DNA from: Hetaerina americana
Lineage: Eukaryota > Arthropoda > Insecta > Odonata > Calopterygidae
Length of the DNA stretch: 64,000 bases
Assembly (NCBI GenBank): GCA_022747635.1
Contig: JAKTNV010000067.1
Coordinates: forward strand, 1,532,501-1,596,500
Direction: 5' to 3'
Shown here: positions 54,871 to 64,000 of the stretch, piece after piece
Numbering within the stretch: the first letter of the stretch is position 1
How the letters are laid out: every line of letters starts with the position of its first letter
The notes under the pieces: model-generated
Databases searched by the model: none
The model's input: the letters and a program-made list of their open reading frames with translations, nothing else
What the model was told of the DNA's origin: nothing
Translations under genes and position numbers: made by a program

Positions 54871-54909
54871 CTGAAGACGATGGCAGAGTCAGCCATCGAA
54901 ACGTCGGTA
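54871..54909 (+). promoter_or_regulatory. Hammerhead-like motif in right PLE-A terminal repeat
   Basis: CTGAAGA (54871-54877), a 7-bp stem (CGATGGC/GCCATCG, loop AGAGTCA), GAAAC (54898-54902), GTCG and GTA (54907-54909). The core order matches hammerhead ribozymes with a one-base-pair stem III. The base flanking the cleavage triplet does not pair well with the base 5' of CTGA, so stem I is weak. Confidence 0.5.
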
Positions 54910-54990
54910 CTCCGAAACCTGACCCGGTTGGAAACCCGAGAAAAATTCCTGAATACTATTCGCCGGGAAAGCCTGAGATCCTTCATTAAT

Positions 54991-57425
54991 CACGAATAGG
55001 TTTTCACTGCACCTCACTTTCACTTTCGTTGCTTCTTTGTTCTTCGGCGAGGGGGACGGAAGGGCGGCAGGTCGGGGTCCGGGAGCAGACACGTGGGCGT
55101 GGGCAGAGGGACTCGGAATTTTGCCATCCTGATATAGGTGGTCCCGTCTAGTGGCTGCTCGCTGATTTGTCCGTTCCAAGAAAACTCTCTTCCACGCGTT
55201 GTGGAGATGGTAGCCTTCATCTCTGTTAATGTTCTCCGGGTTTTTTGCGATCTCAATTGCTTCCCTAATTAATCGTGGGTAGTATCTACTATCCTTGGCT
55301 ATTATGTTTGCTTTTTGGAATGAGATCTCGTGACCGGGTTCACTCCATTGGTGTTCTGAAATGGCCGACAGGTGAAACTGCTTATTTGTTGTTGCCCGGA
55401 GATGTTCCTTCATCCGAACTTTCAATGAGCGGCATGTTTCCCCGATATAGGCTTTCCCACATGAGCAGGGTACTTGGTAGACCCCTTCGTATAGGTCTTT
55501 CGGAATTTGGTCCTTAGGTCCAGGGAGAGCGTCCGCTATTTTCTTGGTGCAGTTAAATCTTGCAACGCGTCATGTTTTTTTAGGACTCTGGCTATCTTCT
55601 CGGATGTTCCGGATACGTAGGGAATAGTATCGTATGCGTTTGGGTCCGGTTCCTTCTGCTTGATGGACTTGTCCCAATCCCGTCTTTGTCTTTCTTCCCT
55701 GGCGTTCCTTTTAAGGACCATATCGTTCCGCTAGCCATTTTGCTGCAATGCTTTCAGAAGCTGTTTCTTTTCCGTTGGCAAAGAATCGGCGTCAGAAATT
55801 TCACAGGCTCGGTGAACTAGTGTGTCCACCAAAGAAGTCTTCTGGAGCGGGTGGTTGTGAGAGGCTGCGTTAAGATAACGGTCAGTGTGCATCTTCTTCC
55901 TGTAGACAGCATGTCCCAGCTTCCCATCACTCCTCCTCGTGAATAACACGCCCAAGAAAGGTAGTTGGTTGTCCTTTTCTGCTTCCATCGTAAATTTGAT
56001 GGAGTGATGTTGTAAGTTTAGGAACTCGAGGAATTTCTGAAGTTCTGCTGCGCCGTGCTGCCAGATGACGAAAGTATCATCCACATATCTTAACCACATC
56101 CTAGGTTTTTTCTCGTACTGGTTAAGAGCCTTCTCCTCAAAATACTCCATGAACAGGTTAGCTACTACCGGAGACAGCGGCGAATCCATGGCTGCTCCCT
56201 CTGCCTGCTCGTAGACTTCTCCGTTGCACAAAAAATAAGCATTCCTGAGGCAATGCTTCACCGATGTGGGGATCCCGGGTCTCCAAGTCTCCCGGGATGC
56301 CGTTTGAGGTAAGGTGTCTAATGATCTCCAACGAATCCTTTATAGGGATGTTGGTGAAAAGTGAGACAACCTCGAAGCTCACCAATAATTCATCGCTGTC
56401 AATTGTGATCTTTTTCTGGATGTCGATGAAATGTCCGGAGTTTTTCACGAATGACGATGTTTTTCCGGCGTAGAACTGTAGAGATTGGGCCAGGTATTTC
56501 GCCAGTCCGTATGTTGGGGAATCGATCTGGCTGACAATAGGTCGGAGTGGTATCCCCTCCTTATGTATTTTCGGCAGTCCGTATAATATCGGTGGTTTTG
56601 GGGCCGGAGAAAATAGTCCACGTTGCTCTTCCCTCGGAATGAGGGATTTCTTCATCAGAGCTCTGGTGTTTCGCTCTATTTTTGCTGTCGGGTCGGTCTT
56701 CAGTTTCTTATACGTTCCATCTTGGAGAAGTTTCGTAATTTTGCTCCGGTAGTCCTCTTTGTTGATTATCACAGTTGCGTTCCCCTTGTCTGCAGATATT
56801 ATGAGAATGCTCTCGTTTTCTTGCAGTTTCTTCAGAGCTCTTCTTTCGGCAGTTGTGATATTCGCCTTAGGTGGTCTAGCGTTGCGTAGAATGATTGCCA
56901 CTTCTTCCCTTATCTCATCAGCGTCTCCCTTTGGAAGTTTTCGGATGGCCGACTCGATACCAGTTATGGTCTTCTCTTTTGGTATCATGGCTGGAGCAAT
57001 GGCGAAGTTTGGACCCTTGGATAGGACTGCAATGGAGGCGTCATCTAAAGTCAGATCCGTTCGGTTGATAACGGGACGGTCCTTTGCAGGACCATTGACT
57101 GGGTGTTGCCTCGAGTTCAGCTTTTCAAATTTCTTGATTTGCGTATCCCGGGTTCGGATGAGGAATCGGTAAGGTATGAGAATCGGGAAGGGAATGGGGG
57201 TCCTCCTTGTCTTCTTTTTTGCCAAAACGTTCCCTCTTGACGCTTGGCTTGCAGCTGCCCGATGATTTAATCATTCAGCTGCTGTGTTTGCGGCTTCTTA
57301 GCCCGTCGATGAAGGAGGGTCTAATCGACTCCTTTTCCTTTTCAATGGTGGTTGGTTGTCGTCCCGTCCAGTTGCTGCTCTTGGGCGTTTGTACCTTTCC
57401 CAGGAGACAGGTGTTTAGCCGCTGA
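54991..57425 (-). mobile_element. Penelope-like element PLE-B (broken)
   Basis: Minus-strand Penelope copy of a different family from PLE-A, with the RT, linker and GIY-YIG regions in order. Its 3' side is interrupted at 54990 by PLE-A's target site. Its 5' side passes into a broken jockey copy near 57430. No terminal repeat of its own was clearly identified. Confidence 0.83.
54992..57225 (-). pseudogene. Penelope RT-GIY-YIG pseudogene (PLE-B)
   Basis: The first frame, 57225-56158, holds ERRALKKLQENESILIISAD, KGNATVIIN and GLPKIHKEGIPLRPIVSQ. Motif A reads SFEVVSLFTN, where the catalytic Asp of FDVV is Glu (near 56372). After a frameshift (about 56260), 56261-55731 gives FLCNGEVYEQAEGAAMDSPL and catalytic YVDDTFVIW. 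After a stop, 55721-55536 gives a basic linker. From about 55520 to 54992 the GIY-YIG domain reads GVYQVPCSCG, KAYIGETCRSLK, with RMKEH. At least two frame breaks plus the motif A change make it inactive. Confidence 0.88.
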
Positions 57426-57429
57426 TCGA

Positions 57430-59860
57430 CCGCAAGTGCTATTCGTTTTTGCCTTCAAGTTCCTCATAAAAGGCCGTCGCGCGAGTCTTGATGACATCTC
57501 CAATGGGTGCAGTTTCAGTTAAGGCATGGAGAATTTCTGCGGCATAGTTCCAGCCAAGCCCAAGTATACTGTTGAGTGCCCCTCTTTCCGTCACCTCCAA
57601 GTGGTGGAAGGCCGTCTGAGTCATTCTGCCACTATATGCCGGAGAAGCGTACATCAAGATTGGGCGAATTGCCGCCACGTAAGATACGTCTTTGTCTTGA
57701 TAGAGAGGGACGGTGAACGCAGCAGCGGCGAGAGTTGCAGTCGTCTTCCTCTTGCCTTCCTGGTGGCAGCGAGGGCGTGACTTTGGAATGTCAGTCTTTT
57801 ATCCAGTATGACGCCTAGATAGCTCACCTGTTCCTTCCATGGCGCCTCCTCGGTGCCCACGAGGATTTCCCCTGGTTCTCGCAGTCCTCCAGGTGAAAAA
57901 AGATACGTCTGCGTCTTTGCGTTGTTGACGCTGATTCGCCACAGGGCGTACCACTCCAGCAGTTTGTCTTCTGCTCGCTGCAGGTATGTTGCCGCGATGT
58001 GTGCTCTCCACGATGTGGTCACTATTGCTGCGTCATCCGCATACAGGGTAACCATGGTATGTTGTCCATGGTGCATCGGGAGGTCCGCCGTGTATAGATC
58101 TATCCTTGCGGACTATCGGTCCGATCACCGATCCTTGCGGCACGCCTGAGTGGACCTGTTTCGGCTGTGACAGCGTGCGTCCCCAGGCGACACGGAAAGT
58201 CCTTCCTGTCAGGTATGAGGTTAGCAAGCGGCGCTGCCAATTTAGAAACCGCTGTTTTGCAAGTTTTCGCCTGAGGCCAGGGTGCCATACCCGGTCGAAG
58301 GCTTTCCTGATGTCAAAGAACGCCGCGGTTGAGCAGCATCGCCGATTGAATCCGGCCGTCACCTGTTCCACGAGACGGACGAGCTGGTGTGTGGTGGAGT
58401 GTTCCTCTCGACAACCGTACTGTGATGCCGGCAAGATTGAGTAGGCCGCGATGTGCCTCAGGAGATTTGGCAGCATTAACCTCTCAAGCAGATTTCCCAG
58501 GGTCGCTAGCCGGGCGATCAGGCGGTAGTTCCCTACGTTCCGAGCGGACTTCGGCGGCTTCGGAAATAGAATGACTTTTGCCGATTTCCATGTAGCTGGA
58601 AAATGTCCAATGGAGAAGCAGGCCGTAAAGAGCGTTATAAGCTGAGTTGCGAGCGAGACAGGCATCTGTCGAAGGGCCTCGTTCGGGATGTAGTCCTCTC
58701 CTGGTGCTTTCTTGGAGCGTAGTCGTCCAAGGGCTGCTCTAAGGTCGTTTTCCGTAACCTTCGTTACTGCCATGGTGCCCTCCTCCGTTGTTTCATCCTC
58801 TTCAGAAAAGTCACTAGGATCATCTGGTACCAGTGGATCCGGAGTCGACGTGAAAGTGGCCTCCAGCATAGTTGTTGCAAATTCAGCCTTTTCCTCTTCC
58901 GTTTTAGAGGGCCACCAGGTGAGTCGGTCGGTGGGTCGATCCGAATGTTGTGGCGAAGAGAAGCTGCCATTCTCCAGATGCTCCCATCTTCGGTTCGGAG
59001 GGAAGCAACCTTCCTTTCCCACGTCGTCTGCCTGTGGTCCTCGATGAGCTGCCTCACTTCGGCTCGTTTTCTTCTAAACTGTGCCCCATCCGCGGGGCAT
59101 TTGGTTCTTTGAAATCGTCGTCGAAGCCGATTTCTTTCGCGGATGCGGCGAAGGATGGAATGCGGCAGCGTCAGATGTCCAGAAGGGCGGGTCACTTTTA
59201 TTGGCATGGTGTTCTGTAATGCTTGGTCCACGCCAGCTGTTATGACGGAAGCATAGTCGTCCAGCATAGCTTGTGATGTCAGTGATGGCGGCTGTTCCGG
59301 TAAAATGTCGGACAGGATCTGCCTGTACCCTGCCCAGTCTGTTTTATCCAGGCATCGCACCGGCCGTGGGGGAAGTAACGTTGGGCAGCATCCCAGATAG
59401 GCGCAGACTGGGTAGTGGTCGCTGTCCAACGTTGGCGTCGCCACGAGAGAAAGCGAACTCGTGAGCCTACGGTGCAGCGCAAATTGTAAGACGTCTTCGC
59501 TCCTGCCGTGGTGCTGATGCGTCAGCCCATGTGGATCCGCGACGCGTACTCCGTTGTTCTGAGTCCATGTGAGTAGCGCTTCACCCCGAGGGTTCGGTGT
59601 AATTGAATGCCATGCAGCATTCTTTGCATTTAGATCACCGAGAAAAAGCGACGGCCGTGACCCGGAGAAGGTGACTTCGAGGTCTCGTGTGGCTAGAGGT
59701 CGTTTTCGGGGGAGAGAGAGGGATCCCACTGTGAGAGAATATCTACTTTACGGCTGCTGGTCGAGAAGAGTCCTTCCAGTGTCCGCTGGCAGCGGCACGA
59801 TGTCCATATTGAGGGCCACGGGCGCCTTGCTTCGCTGTCCCTCGATTATTCAATGATGTC
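57430..59860 (-). mobile_element. Jockey-clade retrotransposon, broken copy
   Basis: Minus-strand copy with endonuclease C-terminal part, RT and C-terminal region in order but in several frames. Ends are not sharply defined. It lies between PLE-B and an RTE copy. Base composition is more GC-rich than its neighbours, as is common for jockey-clade coding sequence. Confidence 0.8.
57439..59729 (-). pseudogene. Jockey-clade endonuclease-RT pseudogene
   Basis: Frame 59729-58764 carries endonuclease motifs LFLGDLNAKNAAWHS and LDSDHYPVCAYLG. It shifts near 58900 into 59022-58033, with KKAPGEDYIPNEALRQM, KVILFPKP, AFFDIRKAFDRVW and GVPQGSVIGP. It shifts again near 58080 into 58076-57654, with catalytic LYADDAAIV and YLGVILDKRLTF, then into 57678-57439 (RPILMYASPAYSG). 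Three frame breaks; catalytic residues of the RT are otherwise preserved. Confidence 0.88.
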
Positions 59861-59861
59861 A

Positions 59862-60228
59862 GCAACCAGGGTTAGAAGTATCCAGTATAATACTCCAAGG
59901 GAGGCGTACGTCGACGTATTTCAGTAGGTATATCACAAGGTCAGGTCTTCCTTTCCCTCCACTCAGAGCAAGCCAGGGCAGGTCGGTAGTCGGCCAGCTA
60001 AATCGCCGGATAGATGCTTCAGGAGCGTCTCGCTTTATATAACATCGCGCCTTCGGGAGGAGGGACTTCTGAGTCGCTACATAGTGGCAACATTGTAGCT
60101 CCAAGAAACGAAGATAGCGGACATTGTCTTGCCTTGGTTTCTGAGAAACCAGCGCCACATATATTGTCTGGTATGCTTGGGAGAGTTAACCAATAGTAGC
60201 GTGGGTTTCCGAGAAACCCACACTACTA
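59862..60228. other. Junction segment with two small hairpins
   Basis: Between the jockey remnant and the RTE copy lies unassigned sequence. It has a 7-bp-stem hairpin (GGTTTC-TGA-GAAACC, near 60140) and a stronger one at 60195-60227. No coding family recognised. Confidence 0.4.
60195..60227. repeat. Imperfect palindrome (hairpin)
   Basis: AGTAG-C-GTGGGTTTC, loop CGA, GAAACCCAC-A-CTACT: 14 base pairs with one mismatch and a 3-nt loop. It sits exactly at the 3' truncation point of the RTE copy. Confidence 0.8.
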
Positions 60229-61213
60229 ACCCAAACTGATCATCCCCTAAGTAATCATTTGCCCTACTCTCTATCCTTTTGCTCATGATCCTGAGAACAA
60301 CTTTAGCTGCGTGGGATATCAAAGTTATTGTCCTGTAGTGCTCACATGAGGTAGCCTTTACCTTTTTCGGAATAGGAACTGAAACTGATCTCACAAAGTC
60401 TTCCGGCCAGATTCCTTCCTCATAAATACTACGAATCAGCCCATATAGCCTCTTCCTCACATATTTTCCTAAACATTTCCATAGTTCCGCTTGAATGTGT
60501 TCCACCCCCACGGCCTTATTAGTTTCATCTCCCTTAATGCCCTTTCTATCTAACAATCTTGTACGTCTGGACCTAAGCTATCTTCCTCTACGTGATATTC
60601 TTTTTAAATTTCTGAATTTGTTGGTCGAAGTTCTTTACCATACAGTTCTTCTATATATTCCTTCCATCTCTCTTGGATCTTTTCTGTGCCAGCTATTATC
60701 TTACCCGCCTTATTTCTAACTGTTAGCATAGATCTCCCTTTCTTACTTCCCAATAGAGATTTAACTTTGCTGTAAAGCGCACGAATTTCGCCCTTCCCCT
60801 GCAAACTTTCCATATCCTCGCACTGCGCCTTCCACCATGATCCTTTTGCTTTATTTGATGCCCGCCTCAATTTATTGTTCAATTCTTTGTAATTCATTTT
60901 GCCTAACTCTGTATTTACATTCTTCTAACTTGTGCGCTCATCCATCGGCGAATAAATACTCATTTATATAGAAACAGATATAAGGAAAAGGGATAGGAGC
61001 ACACATAAAGGACGAACACAATAAAGGTGGGGAAGGCGGAATCGAACGGATCACAAGAGTAAAAATATTTTATCCCGGTCAAGGAAATATTTTTACTCTT
61101 GTGATCCGTTCGATTCCGCCTTCCCCACCTCTATTGTGTTCGTCCTTTGTGTGTGCTCCTATCCCTTTTCCTTATATCTGTTTCTATATAAATGAGTATA
61201 TATATATAAATGA

Positions 61214-61264
<51 letters not shown>

Positions 61265-62440
61265 AACACATACATACATACAAACCATCTGTAATCATCT
61301 CATCCATGATCCATGGTTTCCTAGTCCTTTTAGCGTTAACGGTTCCAATAGTGTCTTTGGTGGCTTTCGACAACCCTTTCTTGATCCTTCCCCATTTTTC
61401 TTCGATAGTACTTAGCTCTATACCATCCTCCATGATTTTCTCTACCACCTGTTTGTATTCCTTCCTTTTCAACCCATTTAATGCTTCTACATTCCATTTT
61501 CTAACTCGCCGCCCCTGCCTTATCTTTTTGAAACCTACGCTACATTTCATAACAACTAAATTGTGGTCTGAGTCCGCATCCGCTCCCGGGAAGCTGTGCG
61601 AATTTATCACACTGTTCTTAACCTGTGTCTAACCAGAATATAATCTAGCTGATACCGCTTTGAGTCACCTGGCATTTTACATGTATACCTGCATCTTATG
61701 TGGTGTCTTAACCAAGTGTTGGTGATGACTAACCCCTGTCTCCTGAAGAACTCAACTGCTTTCTCCCCGCGGTCATTCCTCGTGCCTAAACCGTAGTCCC
61801 CGACCTCGTTACCATCTCTTCCTTCGCCTACCGTCGCATTCCAATCCCCCATCACTATCAAATGTTTCCCTGCAGGAACACACGCGATCATGTCCTCTAA
61901 CTGATCGTATATCCTATCGACCTGTTCTTCCTTATGGTTGCTCGGTGGCATGTATACCTGAATAATAACTAAGTTCGTTGGTTCTGCTTTTATCTCCACT
62001 AGTAGTATTCTATCCGTTACCTGCTCTATGTTGACTACGCTTCTCCCTACCTCTTCATGTAATACATTGGCAACCCCTCGTTGGCTCTCGTCCCCGCCGC
62101 TGTATATTATTCTATACTTATCACTCCAGTAATCCCCGCTATTTTTCCATCTCACCTCGCATAGACCTAAAATATCTATATTTCCCCTTTCCATCTCTCG
62201 CTTAACATTCTCCAATTTCCCTGTCCTCATCATTGTCCTAACATTCCAAGTTCCTATTCTAACTAATTTCGTCTTCTTCTCCTGCGTATTCTGTCCTGCT
62301 GCTGCTGGTTTTCCCTTGCAAGGGTTTCGTGGGATGACGACCGCGGAAGCCTTGCCTCCCCCGCTGCCGGGTACGACACACGGCCGATTGGGCCGAGCCC
62401 CGTGGTTTCCAGGACTCAAAATATCTCTATTGTCCATCAT
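60229..62440 (-). pseudogene. RTE endonuclease-reverse transcriptase pseudogene (R-3)
   Basis: Best-preserved RTE endonuclease here. The frame from the ATG at 62440 has RIGTWNVRTMMRTGKLENVK, ILGLCEVRWKNSGDYW, LIVMGDWNATVGEGRDG and QLDYILVRHRL. A one-base deletion near 61617 shifts the frame relative to R-1; it resumes with ADSDHNLVVMKC (61131-61610). After the foldback it continues with KELNNKLRRASNKAKGSWW (60604-60897) and RT start KVKATSCEHYRTITLISHAA (60077-60556). It stops at DDQFGL, before the RT catalytic motifs, so it cannot be active. Confidence 0.87.
60946..61284. repeat. SINE-1-type foldback inserted in RTE R-3
   Basis: Arms 60957-61070 and 61084-61199 are near-perfect reverse complements of the SINE-1 body with a spacer of about 13 bp, then (TA)n at about 61197-61262 and a short CATACA repeat. 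CCAT flanks both edges (60942-60945, 61285-61288), and joining the flanks restores the RTE sequence. The tRNA-like core is absent. Confidence 0.88.
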
Positions 62441-62726
62441 ATTTTTCTATGGAATGATAATTGAGGTGATTTCCCGTTGCCTTCCTCAATAGTGTTTTTA
62501 ACGTGACACCATCACTTACTGGCCGCCCCACTGGGGTCAGACGCCATTGCAGCCGCCTCACTGAGGAACAGACGCTGCGTGGACTACCTTCCGTCTGGCT
62601 CCTATCCTTCGACCTATCTGGCATGGGTGACCCAACCAGGAGGTTTATTATTACTCCCGCTAGTACAGCTCTTGGGGTCATTGGAACGCACAAGCCCTTC
62701 CACCACGTCAAGGTGTAGTCCGGGGA

Positions 62727-62727
62727 A

Positions 62728-62792
<65 letters not shown>

Positions 62793-62830
62793 TATATATA
62801 CATATGTATGTATGTATGTATATTTCAATC
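62727..62830. repeat. (TA)n array and GTAT repeat
   Basis: (TA)n at about 62730-62790, an interruption, then GTATGTATGTAT to about 62822. It abuts the 5' end of RTE R-3. Confidence 0.93.
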
Positions 62831-64000
62831 AATGATTTATCAAATCAGAATACCTGCCATTTCGATAAAAACCGTAATTTTAATGTCTGCTATTCTTTCA
62901 TCTACAAATGTTAATCAGTGTGTAAACAAGGCTACCAATGATGTGTTTCATAATGCACATATGTACTATCGAAACTCTTTGAACGAGATCAGCAATATTT
63001 ACAGGCGTAGAATTTATTTTGTTTTTGATACCAATTTGTATAACTTGAATTTGGTTCAATAATTTATTCCAATTCTCAAATATTGCAGTAATTCGTTGCT
63101 AATGCGTTTTAGGAATCATGCGCTCAAACGATTCAAATCATTTGATAAAGATTCTATTCATTGGGCAATGGATTCTTAGAAATTCTGAAGTGTTACATAT
63201 ATCCAAATAAATTAACTAATATTGACTGAATTCATGTATAAGTAATGTATACTCCATGTACATGTATGGATGATCTTAACGAAAGTCCAATATACTATAT
63301 AAACAGAAGTACATTAACCTTCATGGCTAGCATTACATGATACATAACAGTAATATGGCTTAAATTTAGGGAATTTAATAACCTTGTTTTTCGGACCAAT
63401 TAAATATTTTTGTTTTCATTTGAGTGCAATATATTTTAAAATTGACATCAATTTGAATGACATTTTAATACATAAATTAATATTAAAATTAAACAATTAA
63501 TTTTACATAAATGACATTTGATCAAATAATCAATTGCTCAGGCAATGGAATAGGCATTTCCCATCTTTCGAATATAATGCGTTCTGGAATTTGAAATCCG
63601 GTTATTTTATTCTGACTTCGCTTTTTCAGATGACTTTAAGGAGAGAAACTTCTCCCGCACAATAAATTAAAATATCTCGTATAAAATGGATCTATAACAT
63701 TGAAATATCAATAAATAAGATAGAAATGGACATCAGGACGAAGGAAAGATTTACATACTATGGTGAAAGTTTGTCCATTTTCATAACTTTTAAAGGAATT
63801 TGAAAACAGCCCGAAAAAACCCCACGATATCATTAAACCTTATTTCCGCTGATATAATCTCAGAAATTAAATTCTAGACATAGCCCTTTGTCCTGATGGA
63901 ATGAGGAAAGCAATCCCAAGCCCACTGAATGCAGCCAAGGAGAACTGGGGAGAGTGGTTGCAGTGGGGATAGGTTAGGGGAGGGAGCGTCTGTGAGGCGG
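62831..64000. other. AT-rich segment, no gene seen
   Basis: Low-GC sequence with only short frames (one of 84 codons at 62808-63062 overlaps the repeat). No family recognised. Confidence 0.4.

Larger units (their letters stand above)
50187..54990 (+). mobile_element. Penelope-like element PLE-A with inverted terminal repeats, split by a jockey insertion
   Basis: Left terminal repeat 50187-50499 (inverted); right repeat 52777-52981 continued at 54866-54990 in forward orientation. The shared arms visible at 50299-50499 and 52777-52979 are essentially identical. A 12-bp duplication, AATCACGAATAG, flanks the whole (about 50190-50202 and 54991). Partly inverted terminal repeats and a single RT-GIY-YIG protein are Penelope hallmarks. 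A non-LTR element interrupts the right repeat. Confidence 0.85.
60229..62726 (-). mobile_element. RTE-like non-LTR retrotransposon, copy R-3, split by a foldback
   Basis: Minus-strand copy with leader (about 62440-62726), endonuclease, linker and N-terminal RT. It is truncated at 60229 and interrupted by a SINE-1-type foldback at 60946-61284 (CCAT at both edges). The 5' end abuts (TA)n, as in R-1 and R-2. Confidence 0.87.

Noticed and set aside
1..64000. CRISPR array, prophage, bacterial operon or plasmid system
   Set aside because: No regularly spaced repeats, no prokaryotic gene organisation, and the coding content is eukaryotic retroelements and mariner.

Overview
This window looks like invertebrate, most likely arthropod, nuclear DNA. 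It carries CR1-like, RTE-like and jockey-clade non-LTR retrotransposons, Penelope-like elements with GIY-YIG nucleases, mariner transposons, tRNA-derived SINEs and long (TA)n arrays. There are no bacterial operons, ribosome binding sites or phage genes. The species cannot be named from the sequence. I found no convincing host protein-coding exon; every confident coding segment belongs to a mobile element.

Layout. 1-2.7 kb: AT-rich DNA, then a GC/CpG-rich, pyrimidine-skewed island. 2.75-6.07 kb: a long CR1 copy (minus), abutting a tRNA-headed SINE and (TA)n. 6.3-14.4 kb: mostly unannotated DNA with a CR1 3' fragment (8.6-9.5 kb), a GC island (10.8-11.8 kb) and a Penelope GIY-YIG fragment (12.3-13.2 kb). 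14.4-19.4 kb: a decayed mariner, a CR1 fragment that truncates a second mariner, and an RTE copy. 19.4-20.4 kb: tRNA-headed SINEs ending in a foldback. 20.7-26.5 kb: two GC islands, a long unannotated tract and a CR1 fragment. 27.0-28.35 kb: a mariner with matching ends and TA duplications, one nonsense codon short of an open frame. 28.7-33 kb: a GC island and two opposed copies of another SINE. 33.2-35.8 kb: a dead RTE copy. 36-45 kb: GC islands, diverged tandem repeats, a SINE foldback and a minus-strand Penelope promoter fragment.

45.0-62.7 kb is almost solid transposon. A two-ORF CR1 (minus) is followed by a nested set. A 220-bp solo Penelope terminal repeat has a 13-bp target duplication. 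Next comes a Penelope element (PLE-A, plus) with inverted terminal repeats and a 12-bp duplication. A 5'-truncated jockey-clade element with an 11-bp duplication interrupts its right repeat. PLE-A itself sits at the 3' edge of a broken minus-strand Penelope (PLE-B). A broken jockey-clade copy and an RTE split by a SINE foldback complete the block. 62.8-64 kb is AT-rich with no gene seen.

The most interesting signals are these. (1) Four different Penelope-type terminal repeats carry the same arrangement: a TATA box, 24-36 bp, then a hammerhead-ribozyme-like core CTGANGA / stem / GAAA-Y-N4-GTH. (2) Two nearly identical long CR1 copies share a D-to-E change in the catalytic FADD box, while an older fragment keeps FADD. 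(3) CR1 ORF2 has no upstream in-frame ATG and overlaps the esterase-type ORF1. (4) SINE bodies recur as foldbacks. (5) The nested insertions give a readable relative chronology.
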